Positions 44,123 to 53,060 of a stretch of 64,000 nucleotides of DNA are shown in pieces (the first letter of the stretch is position 1; every line of letters starts with the position of its first letter). The position numbers and the translations under genes were made by a program. The notes beneath the pieces are model-generated. The model was not told where the DNA came from and did not search any database. It saw only the letters and a list, made by a program, of their open reading frames with translations. The stretch spans positions 124,001-188,000 of the forward strand of contig CAVZWN010000004.1 in NCBI GenBank assembly GCA_963779055.1, read 5' to 3'. This DNA comes from Sulfurimicrobium sp963779055. Lineage in GTDB: Bacteria > Pseudomonadota > Gammaproteobacteria > Burkholderiales > Sulfuricellaceae.

Positions 44123-45133
44123 ATGCTCTATTCTTTGTTACGTTCCGTGTTCTTCAGCATGGACGCCGAATCAGCCCATCACCTTGGCATGCAGGGCATG
44201 AAGACTGCCCAGCGCCTGGGGCTGATCAAATTGCTGGCTTACCCGGTTTCTGACAAGCCACGCAGTGTCATGGGGATCGACTTCCCCAACCCCGTCGGCC
44301 TCGCCGCGGGACTGGACAAGAATGGCGACTACATCGATGCGCTGGCGGCTCTTGGCTTCGGCTTCCTCGAAATCGGCACCATCACGCCCCGTCCCCAGCC
44401 CGGCAACCCCAAGCCGCGCCTGTTCCGCATCCCGCAGGCGAATGCCATCATCAACCGCATGGGATTCAACAACGACGGCGTGGACAAGCTGATCGAAAAC
44501 GTCAGGCAGGCAAAATATCGCGGCATTCTCGGCATCAACATCGGCAAGAACTTCGACACGCCGATCGAAAACGCCGCCGACGACTATCTCACCTGCCTGC
44601 GCAAGGTCTATCCTCACGCCAGCTACGTCACGGTCAACATCTCCTCACCCAACACCAAGAACCTGCGCCAGTTGCAGCAATCGAGCGAACTCGAAGCCCT
44701 GCTCGACGCGCTCAAGAACGAACAAGGAAAACTCGCACAGACACACGGCAGGCACGTTCCCCTGGCACTGAAAATCGCACCTGACCTGGAAACAGAACAG
44801 GTCATCGAAATCGCCGACCTGCTGCTGAAATATCAGATTGAAGGCGTGATCGCCACCAATACCACGCTGTCGCGCGAAGGCGTAGCGGGCTTGCCCCACG
44901 GTGAAGAGACTGGCGGCCTTTCGGGCGCGCCGGTAAGGCTCAAATCCACCAGCGTGGTGAAGCAGCTCAGCCTCGCGCTGGACGGCAAAATCCCCATCAT
45001 CGGCGTGGGCGGCATCATGAATGGCCTGGATGCGAAGGAAAAAATCCTCGCTGGCGCGAGTCTGGTGCAGTTCTACAGCGGCTTCATCTATCGCGGCCCG
45101 GAACTGATCCGGGAAGCGTGCGAGGAAATCTGA
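44123..45133 (+). CDS. pyrD: Dihydroorotate dehydrogenase (quinone), class 2
   Basis: The 336-residue enzyme oxidises dihydroorotate to orotate in pyrimidine synthesis and passes electrons to quinone. The N-terminal membrane-associated helices (MLYSLLRSVFFSMDAESAHHL) mark class 2. FMN-barrel motifs include NPVGLAAGLDKNG, LGINIGKN, VTVNISSPNT with the catalytic serine, and IGVGGIMNG. The alanine dehydrogenase gene starts one base after its stop codon. All expected segments and the usual length are present. Confidence 0.97.
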   Translation: MLYSLLRSVFFSMDAESAHHLGMQGMKTAQRLGLIKLLAYPVSDKPRSVMGIDFPNPVGLAAGLDKNGDYIDALAALGFGFLEIGTITPRPQPGNPKPRLFRIPQANAIINRMGFNNDGVDKLIENVRQAKYRGILGINIGKNFDTPIENAADDYLTCLRKVYPHASYVTVNISSPNTKNLRQLQQSSELEALLDALKNEQGKLAQTHGRHVPLALKIAPDLETEQVIEIADLLLKYQIEGVIATNTTLSREGVAGLPHGEETGGLSGAPVRLKSTSVVKQLSLALDGKIPIIGVGGIMNGLDAKEKILAGASLVQFYSGFIYRGPELIREACEEI

Positions 45134-45134
45134 G

Positions 45135-46253
45135 GTGCTGATCGGCGTCCCAAAGGAAATTAAGGACCACGAATTCCGTGTCGGACTGACCCCGACGGGT
45201 GTTCGCGCGCTGGTCGCAGCTGGGCATGAAGTGAGGGTGGAATCCAGTGCGGGCGCTGCAATCGGCTATGCCGATGAACGCTATGCCGCAGCCGGGGCGC
45301 AGATCGTGGCAAGCGCAGTGGAAGTCTTCGCCTGCCCCATGATCATCAAGGTCAAGGAACCCCAGCCTGCCGAGATCGGGCTGCTGCGGGAGGGCCAGAT
45401 CCTCTTCACCTACCTGCACCTCGCCGCCGATGCCGGGCTGACGCGCCAGCTGGTAGAACGCAAGATCATCGGCATTGCCTACGAAACCGTCAGCGATCCC
45501 CAGGGCCGCCTGCCCCTGCTGACCCCGATGTCCGAAGTTGCGGGGCGGATCGCGATTCAGGCGGGAGCAGTTTCCCTGCAAATGAACCATGGCGGGAGCG
45601 GCGTGCTGCTGGGCGGGGTCGCTGGCGTCTTGCCGGGGAAAGTCACGATACTTGGCGCCGGCTCGGTCGGCACAGAGGCCGCCAAAATGGCGCAGGGACT
45701 GGGTGCAGATGTCACGATTGTAGATATCAACCTGAATCGTCTGCGCTATCTGGATGACATCTTCGGCGGACGGCTCAAGACCTGTTATTCGCAAACGGGC
45801 ACCGTCGAGATGCTGGTTGCCGATGCCGACCTGGTGGTCGGCTCGGTGCTGATCCCCGGCAAGCGCGCACCAAAACTGCTCAGCCGTGACCTGATCGGAA
45901 AAATGCGCCCCGGCTCGGTGCTGGTGGATGTGTGTATCGACCAGGGCGGCTGCGCCGAAACCTCGCGGCCCACCACCCATTCCCAGCCCACCTATATCGA
46001 ATCGGGCGTAGTGCATTACTGCGTCACCAACATGCCCGCCGCCTGCGCCCGCACCTCGACTCAGGCACTGACTCACGCTACGCTGCCCTATGCGCTGAAA
46101 ATTGCCAGTCTCGGCTATCGGGAAGCAATGCGTCAGGATGCGGGATTGCTGAACGGACTGAATCTGCATCTGGGGCAAGTGACGCATCCCAACGTTGCCG
46201 ATGATCTGGATTATCCGCTCACGCCAGCGCAGGAAGCGATTCAAAGGCTCTAA
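45135..46253 (+). CDS. ald: Alanine dehydrogenase
   Basis: The 372-residue protein starts at a GTG one base after pyrD: LIGVPKEIKDHEFRVGLTP. Substrate-binding residues lie in VKVKEPQ-like IKVKEPQP and in FTYLHLAAD. The NAD-binding motif is TILGAGSVGTEAA. It interconverts alanine and pyruvate plus ammonium. The neighbouring amt gene imports ammonium, but the two are on opposite strands, so a link is only suggestive. Length and motifs are typical of the family. Confidence 0.95.
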   Translation: MLIGVPKEIKDHEFRVGLTPTGVRALVAAGHEVRVESSAGAAIGYADERYAAAGAQIVASAVEVFACPMIIKVKEPQPAEIGLLREGQILFTYLHLAADAGLTRQLVERKIIGIAYETVSDPQGRLPLLTPMSEVAGRIAIQAGAVSLQMNHGGSGVLLGGVAGVLPGKVTILGAGSVGTEAAKMAQGLGADVTIVDINLNRLRYLDDIFGGRLKTCYSQTGTVEMLVADADLVVGSVLIPGKRAPKLLSRDLIGKMRPGSVLVDVCIDQGGCAETSRPTTHSQPTYIESGVVHYCVTNMPAACARTSTQALTHATLPYALKIASLGYREAMRQDAGLLNGLNLHLGQVTHPNVADDLDYPLTPAQEAIQRL

Positions 46254-46400
46254 CCCCCCTCAACCCCCCTTGTGCGAGCATCCGCTACGCGGATTGCCTG
46301 CTTGACCCACTTCAGGGGGGAGGCTCCTCCCCGAACTTGCACCTCCCCTGACAAGGGGAGGCTGGGAGGGGTTGGGAGGCTGGGAGGGATTAAGACTATG
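46254..46400. repeat. GC-rich inverted-repeat cluster between ald and rmuC
   Basis: This gap holds several hairpins. ATCCGC-TAC-GCGGAT lies at 46280-46294 and CTCCCC-TGACAA-GGGGAG in the second half. CCCCCCTCAACCCCCC at the left is imperfectly complementary to the GGGAGGGGTTGGGAGG tracts at the right. Such clusters are dispersed repeats in many betaproteobacteria. Here it separates two convergent genes and could stop transcription in both directions. Confidence 0.6.
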
Positions 46401-46429
46401 CCGGGACGCAATTCCGTGGCGTAAAATCC

Positions 46430-47824
46430 CTACTCCCCATCCAGCACTTCCAGCACATCCTGCTGGGGATGCTCCAGCTCCACCGCCTCGATCTTGCGGA
46501 AGCGGTCGCTGATCTTCTTGCTGGTGGTATGCACTTCCACCGCATCGTCGTGCGCCAGTCGGATATGGTCGGCGAGCTTTTTCATGCGCGTGTCGAAGCG
46601 CTCGAATTCCTTGCCCAGCTTGTTAAGCGCGTCCTTGATGATGTGCACCTGCTTGCGCGTTTCCACATCCTTCATCACTGCGCGGGCGGTGTTCAGCACC
46701 GCCATCATGGTGGTGGGCGAGACGATCCACACCCGCTTGCTCATGGCGTAATCCACCACTTCCGGGTGGTAGGCATGGATTTCGGCGAACACCGCCTCGG
46801 CGGGCACGAACATCACCGCGCCGTCTGAGGTCTCGTTGGCAATGATGTATTTGTTCGCGATGTCGTCCACATGTTTCTTTATGTCCGCCTTGAATTGCCT
46901 CTGGGCAACAGTGTGGTCGGCATCACTGACACCCGGCGTAAACATCTTGTGATAATTTTCCAGCGGGAACTTGGAATCCACGCCCACCGTGCCGGTCGGC
47001 TCGGGCAGGAACAGGGCGCAGTCCACCCGGCTGCCATTGGACAGCGTGTGCTGCATGGCGTACATGGTGGGCGGCAGGATATTGCGGATCAGGTTTTCCA
47101 GCTGCACCTCGCCGAAAGCGCCGCGTGAGCGCTTGTCGCCCAGCAGTTCCTGCAGGCTGACGACATTGGTGGTGAGGCCGTCGATCTTCTTCTGCGCCTC
47201 GTCGATGGTTGCCAGCCGCGCCATCACATTGGCGAAAGTCTCGTTGGTCTTCTTGAAGCCTTCGTCCAGGCGCTCCGTCACCTTGCCGCTGATCTGCTCC
47301 AGACGGCCATCGACAGTTTTGCTCAGGCTCTCGATGGTCGCCACCAGTTGCTGGGTGCTGTTCTTCATCGTGGTCTGGATCAGTTCCTGGTCCGCCCTGC
47401 CCTGTTCAACCAGCGTCTGCATGGTCTTGGCGATCACTTCGGCGCGCATGGCATCCTGCTTGCTCTGCAACTGCACGCTCAGTTCAGCAAGCTGTTTCAG
47501 CAAGGCCTCGCGCGTCTGCGCCAGGCTGTCGTTCTGCGCCAGTTGCAGGGACTGCATGGCGTCGCGGGTATGTTTCAACTCCAGCGCGACGATCTCGCGC
47601 AGGCGTTCCGAGCTTTCCTGCAAGGCATGGTTCAGGCGATCACCCTGCTTCGCCAGTCCGTCATGCAGATCGGTCAACATGGCACGGTGCTTCTCTTCCA
47701 TCACCTGCGCCAGATAATCCGGCAGTTCGTGCTGCGAGCGCGTCAGCCCGCCGAGCTTGACGCCGACCCACAACGAGGCCAGCAGAATAAAAATAATCAG
47801 TACGGCAATCAGAATTTCGAGCAT
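46430..47824 (-). CDS. rmuC: DNA recombination protein RmuC family
   Basis: The 464-residue protein has an N-terminal membrane helix (EILIAVLIIFILLASLWVG) and a long coiled coil (about residues 40-220). The RmuC nuclease-like domain follows (SRGAFGEVQLENLIRNILPP, VDCALFLPEP, GVDSKFPLENY, VWIVSPTTMMAVLNTAR). RmuC proteins limit DNA inversions and rearrangements at short inverted repeats. It is convergent with ald across a repeat-rich gap. No anomalies are seen. Confidence 0.94.
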   Translation of the reverse strand: MLEILIAVLIIFILLASLWVGVKLGGLTRSQHELPDYLAQVMEEKHRAMLTDLHDGLAKQGDRLNHALQESSERLREIVALELKHTRDAMQSLQLAQNDSLAQTREALLKQLAELSVQLQSKQDAMRAEVIAKTMQTLVEQGRADQELIQTTMKNSTQQLVATIESLSKTVDGRLEQISGKVTERLDEGFKKTNETFANVMARLATIDEAQKKIDGLTTNVVSLQELLGDKRSRGAFGEVQLENLIRNILPPTMYAMQHTLSNGSRVDCALFLPEPTGTVGVDSKFPLENYHKMFTPGVSDADHTVAQRQFKADIKKHVDDIANKYIIANETSDGAVMFVPAEAVFAEIHAYHPEVVDYAMSKRVWIVSPTTMMAVLNTARAVMKDVETRKQVHIIKDALNKLGKEFERFDTRMKKLADHIRLAHDDAVEVHTTSKKISDRFRKIEAVELEHPQQDVLEVLDGE

Positions 47825-47876
47825 GTTTTTCTCCCCTGGCGGGAGTATAGCGCAGAGGCCGGAAAGGCCGGCTTAC

Positions 47877-48113
47877 TCAGGCGTAATCATCGATCTGATG
47901 ATCGTCATCGTGAGGTTTTTCTGCCGGGGGCGGGGGCTTTCGTTTGCCAGGCTGCCGCTTGTGAAGTTGCTCTTCCCAGTATTCAAAAGGCTTCGTGCTT
48001 CCCTGATCGGGGTGAATTGGAGGGGAGTGATCCAGACCGCCAATCGGATCGTCGGTAGCGGCAAAGAAAGGGACTAAAGCCGGCTCATGGATGGATGATG
48101 AAGAAAAAATCAT
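47877..48113 (-). CDS. Small acidic/proline-rich protein, unknown
   Basis: I do not recognise this 78-residue protein. It is probably real because GAGGGGG lies at a good distance before the ATG and the composition is protein-like. It has an N-terminal SSSSIHEPALVPFF segment, a KPFEYWEEQLHKRQ helix, a KRKPPPPAEKP stretch and a DDDHQIDDYA tail. No signal or membrane segment is visible. It lies 52 bases upstream of rmuC on the same strand. Confidence 0.5.
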   Translation of the reverse strand: MIFSSSSIHEPALVPFFAATDDPIGGLDHSPPIHPDQGSTKPFEYWEEQLHKRQPGKRKPPPPAEKPHDDDHQIDDYA

Positions 48114-48306
48114 TACATCCCCCTCGCAATTAATTCAAAGACTAAGCAGTCAAGCTCATCCCGAGCATCAGCTCACGCAGGCGTTCTGACTACAACTCAG
48201 AATATCTGGGTCAAGAGTTCATTCTATCGTGCCGATATTAAAATTTACAACACTTACAACCGCCCACATAATGCATTTAATTTGTTCATAAAAAAGTGTC
48301 AATCTA

Positions 48307-49977
48307 ATGACCTACAGTACACCAGATCAACCTGCTGAGACTCAAACGCAAGAACAAGCGCTGAGCATGGCCATCACATTCCACCAGGCTGGCCAGCTTC
48401 AGGAAGCCGGGGAATGCTACCTGGCTATTCTGCAAAACCAGCCGAGCCACCCGGAGGCCAACTACAACCTGGGCATGCTGGCAGTACAGGCGAATCTGCC
48501 CGCTGCCGGCCTGCCCTATTTCACGGCCGCACTGGATGCTGACCCCGCACGGGGCCAATACTGGATCAGTTACATCGATGCACTATTGCAGGCTGATCAA
48601 CGGGAGGATGCGCGGAAGATACTGGCTCTTGCCAGGCAGCAGGGACTGGAAGGAGAGGAAGTTGAAGCATTGGCAAGGCTGCTGAATAATGAAATGCCGA
48701 CCTCCGGGCAATCCAGTGCAGAGGATAATAAAAACCCTACCCATCAAGAGATCAATGCACTGGTCGCCCTGTTCAGTGAGGGCCGCTTGACTGAAGCGGC
48801 GACCCTCGCAAAGGAGATGACTGAGCGCTTCCCTTTGCACGAGTTTGGCTGGAAGGCGTTAGGCGCAGTGTTCAAGCAAATGGGTCAAAGTGCGGATGCG
48901 CTGACTCCCATGCAAAAGGCTGCAGCGCTATCACCGGGTGACGTGGAGGCGCATTACAACCTCGGCGTCATCCTTCAAGATCTAGACCGGCTGGACGAAG
49001 CTGAAGCCAGTTACAGGCAGGCGCTACAGATTAATCCGGATTATGCCGAGGCGCACAACAATCTGGACGTTATTCTTCAAGCACCAGACCGGCCCGGGGA
49101 AGCTGAAATCAGCTACCGAAAGGCGCTGCAGGCCAATCCATACAATCTTGTCGATCACGAAATGCCCTATCAGCTAGTTAAGGCCCGGCATGGCTGGTTC
49201 CTGGTCAGCCCCCTTGATATATATTTAGGGCGTGCTGTGGTCACCTATGGTGAATGCTGCGAGATTGAGTGGAAATTGCTGGAACAAATACTGATGCGTC
49301 TTGGGAAAGATGCAATAGAGGTTGGCGCCAATGTCGGGGTGCACACCGTGTCCATGGCAAGCACGCTGGCCGGAATGGGAAGACGATTATTGGCCGTAGA
49401 ACCGCAACCCGTGGTGTTTCAGAACATGTGCGCCAATCTTGCGTTAAATGGGCTGTTTAACGTCATAGCGGAAAATGCTGCTTGTGGTAACGCACCGGGC
49501 TGGCTGAGTTTTTCGGCGCCAGATTACCATCGGCAAAACAACTCCGGAGGCGTTTCCATGCGTGAAGATGGCAGCGGCAACCAAAGCGTTCGGGCAGTGC
49601 GTCTGGATGAATTAGTACCAGAAGATTTTGATGTCGGCCTGATCAAGATTGATGTCGAAGGGTTCGAGCAAAGAGTCCTGGAAGGGGCTACGCAAACAAT
49701 CGCACGTTTCAGACCCGTCATATATCTTGAAAACGATAGAGTCGAACATTCAAAGGCGTTAATCGAATGGTTGTGGGCGGCAAATTACAAGCTGTGGTGG
49801 CATATCCCAAGGCTGTTCAACCCGGACAATTTTGTTGGCAAAAAAGAAAACATTTACGGCAATGTCGCATCGTTCAACATGCTGGCGCTACCAAATGAGA
49901 TGACGCTCTCGGTAAAAGGACTAGTCTCTGTCGAAGATTCAAATATGCACCCATTGAAATCTGAACGCCCTTCATGA
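48307..49977 (+). CDS. TPR protein with C-terminal FkbM-type methyltransferase
   Basis: The 556-residue protein has TPR repeats over about residues 15-270 (for example LDEAEASYRQALQINPDYAE). An FkbM-family SAM-dependent methyltransferase follows: AIEVGANVGVHTVSMAS, LLAVEPQPVVF and LIKIDVEGFEQRVLEG. FkbM enzymes methylate sugar hydroxyls. Its TPR half is very similar to those of the next two genes, so the three arose by duplication and domain swapping. It overlaps the next gene by four bases (ATGA). With flagellin downstream, a role in building or attaching a methylated flagellar glycan is plausible but inferred. Confidence 0.88.
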   Translation: MTYSTPDQPAETQTQEQALSMAITFHQAGQLQEAGECYLAILQNQPSHPEANYNLGMLAVQANLPAAGLPYFTAALDADPARGQYWISYIDALLQADQREDARKILALARQQGLEGEEVEALARLLNNEMPTSGQSSAEDNKNPTHQEINALVALFSEGRLTEAATLAKEMTERFPLHEFGWKALGAVFKQMGQSADALTPMQKAAALSPGDVEAHYNLGVILQDLDRLDEAEASYRQALQINPDYAEAHNNLDVILQAPDRPGEAEISYRKALQANPYNLVDHEMPYQLVKARHGWFLVSPLDIYLGRAVVTYGECCEIEWKLLEQILMRLGKDAIEVGANVGVHTVSMASTLAGMGRRLLAVEPQPVVFQNMCANLALNGLFNVIAENAACGNAPGWLSFSAPDYHRQNNSGGVSMREDGSGNQSVRAVRLDELVPEDFDVGLIKIDVEGFEQRVLEGATQTIARFRPVIYLENDRVEHSKALIEWLWAANYKLWWHIPRLFNPDNFVGKKENIYGNVASFNMLALPNEMTLSVKGLVSVEDSNMHPLKSERPS

Positions 49978-52900
49978 ATCTAAATTCCTGCCCAATTTGT
50001 GCCGGCACGTGCTCCCTGTTTGATGTTGTGGATTTCAACAAATCGTGCGAGGAGCTAAGGGGAAAGTTTCTCAGCCTTGCAGGGATTCCCGTCTATTACG
50101 CCCGCTGCGGCACATGCGGCTTCTGTTTTGCTCCTGAGCTTGCCCGATGGAAGCCGGAGGAATTCTCAGAAAAAATATATAACGATGAATACGTCATCGT
50201 GGATCCGGACTACATCGAAGTCAGACCCCGTACCAATGCCGCCAATTTAATCACCCTATTTGGCGACCGGATTCATTCAATCAAGCATCTTGACTATGGC
50301 GGAGGCGCGGGGCTTCTTGCCAAGCTCCTAAGAGAATCCGATTGGAATTCGACCTCTTACGATCCGTTCGCCGACAAAAACATTAGTGCCGAGCAGCTTG
50401 GGAAATTTGATCTAATCACAGCCTATGAGGTTTTTGAGCACGTTCCGAATGTGCCTGAATTAATGTCCAACCTGCGCGCATTGCTCGCCCAGGATGGGCT
50501 TATATTGTTTTCAACCTTGTTGTCGGACGGCAATATCCATCCCGGCAAAAGATTAAATTGGTGGTACGCATCGCCGAGAAACGGTCATATCAGTTTGTTT
50601 TCGCGCGATAGTCTCTCAATCCTGGCGCAGAAGAATGGATTTAATTTCGGGAGCTTTAATGCGGGTTTTCATGCTTTCTTCACAAAGCTGCCGCCCTGGG
50701 CAACTCACCTTGTGAAACTAAAGACCGCTGATCTTCCTCCGCAGCAACCAGAGCCACAAACGCTAGAGCAAACACTGCGCAAGGGCATCACACTCCATCA
50801 GGCGGGTCAGCTACAAGAAGCCGGGGAATGCTACCTGGCCGTTCTGCAAACTCAGCCGAACCACCCGGAGGCCAACTTCAACCTGGGAATGGTCGCAGTG
50901 CAGGCGAATCAGCCCACTGCAGGCCTGCCCTATTTCATGGCAGCGCTGGATGCCGACCCCGCACGAGGCCAATACTGGCTGAGTTATATCGAGGCCCTGT
51001 TTCAGGCAGGGCAACTGGAAGATGCCCGGCAGATTCTGGCGCTGGCAAAACAGCAGGGACTGGAGGGGGATGATGTCGAAGCGCTGGCACAGCGTATTGA
51101 AAATGGCGCAATAACCGCCGGGCGGCCGAATGCGGAATTTCAGCACGCCCCGGAAGAATCATCGCCCATTCCGCCAGCACCCCCGGAAACCGGCAACACA
51201 CCCCTCAAGGCCCAACCCACCTTGCAAGAGACAGATGCACTGCTGTCCCTGTTCAACGAGGGACGCCACAGCGAAGCGGAAACCCTTGCAAAGGCGATGA
51301 CAGTGCGCTTCCCGCTGCACGAGTTTGGCTGGAAAGCGTTGGGTGCAGTACTCAATCAATCAGGGCGCCATTCCGATGCGCTTGCGCCCATGCAGAAAGC
51401 AGCGTCACTGGCACCGGGGGATGAGGAGGCACATTACAATCTGGCCATCACCCTTCAGGCGCTCAACAGGTTAGAAGAAGCCGCAGCCAGTTACCGGAAA
51501 GCATTGCAGATTAATCCGGAACTAGCCGAGGCGAATTACAGGCTAGGCGACACGCTATATATCATGGGACGGCACAGTGAAGCTGAAACAAGCTATCGAC
51601 GTGCCCTGAAAATCAGACCGCACGATGCTGCGGTACTCAGCAACCTGGGCGTAAACCTCCATGCGCTTGATCGCCCTGAGGAGGCTGAAGCCTGTTATCG
51701 ACGCGCGCTGCAGATCAATCCCGACAATGCCGAGACCTATAACAACCTGGGCATCACCCTGCAGCGACTGGGTCGAATGGGCGAGTCCGAAGAGAGCCTG
51801 CGCAGGGCGCTGGAAATCAAGCCGGATTATGCCCAGGCACACTGTAATCTGGGCGCTACCCTTTACGACATGGGGCGACTGGATGAGTCCTCCGACTGTT
51901 ACCGGAGGGCCCTGGAAATCAAGCCGGATTTGGCCGAGGCACATAACAACCTGGGCAATACGCTCCTCGATCTGGGACGACTTGAAGAGGCCGAGGCCTG
52001 CTGCCGGCGGGCGCTGGCAATCAAGCCGGATTATCCCAGGGCACACCATAGCCTGAGCCTTATCCTGCTCACGATGGGAAGGCTATCCGAAGGCTGGCCA
52101 GAATATGAATACCGCTGGGAGGCAAACCCCAAAGCATTAACACGACCAGCCACCCTTCTGCCTCAATGGATTGGCCAGACCCCACTACCTGGCGATCGAC
52201 TACTGGTTTTCAAGGAACAAGGCCTGGGCGATCAGCTTCAGCTTTCACGCTATTTTCCTCTGGCTGCGAATCGCTTTACTAATTGCGCAATTGCATCAGT
52301 GTCGTGGCTGCCCCTTCATTGCTGACATTGTTTCGACGTTCATTTCCCAATGTGGAAATTCTGGATACCGCCCCCGCCGAGCAGTCGTCATGGCAATGGC
52401 AGTGCTCCACGCTCTCCCTGCCACTGGCCTTCGACACGAAGCTGGAAACCATTCCTAATCATGTTCCCTATCTGATTCCAGATCCGGCAAAGGCAAGCGA
52501 CTGGCAATCAAAGATCGCCGCGCTGAATTTGCCTGCTTCGACACGCAAAATCGGCATCGTGTGGAAACCAGGAGGCGGCATGAAAACCGCACCATTCCGC
52601 GCGCTCGCCTTGCAACAACTGGAGCCGCTGCTGGACCTGCCTGGCTGCGCCTGGTTCAGTCTGCAAAAGGAACCTGATCCGGATAAGGCGTCTTTCGTCA
52701 CCTCGGGAAAGCTTGTCGACTGGACGGATGGATTCAGCGATTTTGACGACACCGCCGCCTTAGTGGCCAATCTTGACCTGGTGATCTCGGTGGATACTTC
52801 CGTCGCGCACCTGGCCGGCGGACTGGGAAAACCCGTCTGGCTGCTCAACCGCCATGCCAGCGAATGGCGCTGGATGCGAGAGCGAGAAGACAGTCCGTGG

Positions 52901-53044
52901 TATCCCACCATGCGTATCTTTACCCAGGAAACAGCTGGTGACTGGGATGGGGTGATTGAGAGAATGGCCGCAACTCTCCAGCAGGCAGGCCATGCCGGAG
53001 AAGCGCACTACAGGTACGGGTGGAGGATAAGGCAGACACGTTGA
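49974..53044 (+). CDS. Zinc-ribbon methyltransferase - TPR - GT9-like transferase, with an apparent frameshift
   Basis: The N-terminus has a zinc ribbon (CPICAGTC, CGTCGFC), then a class I methyltransferase (LDYGGGAGLLA, TAYEVFEHVP). Some ten TPR repeats follow, and a C-terminal domain begins LLVFKEQGLGDQLQLSRYF. The frame ends at 52325. The domain continues in another frame as ISVVAAPSLL, IGIVWKPGG and VISVDTSVAHLAGGLG to a stop at 53042-53044. One missing base near 52265-52285 explains the break and would give 1023 residues. The C-terminal half resembles GT9/ADP-heptosyltransferase-like domains attached to TPR proteins. Gene context suggests glycan assembly on flagellin. The break is probably a sequencing error. 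Confidence 0.85.
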
Positions 53045-53060
53045 GCGCAGTGCCCGACAG

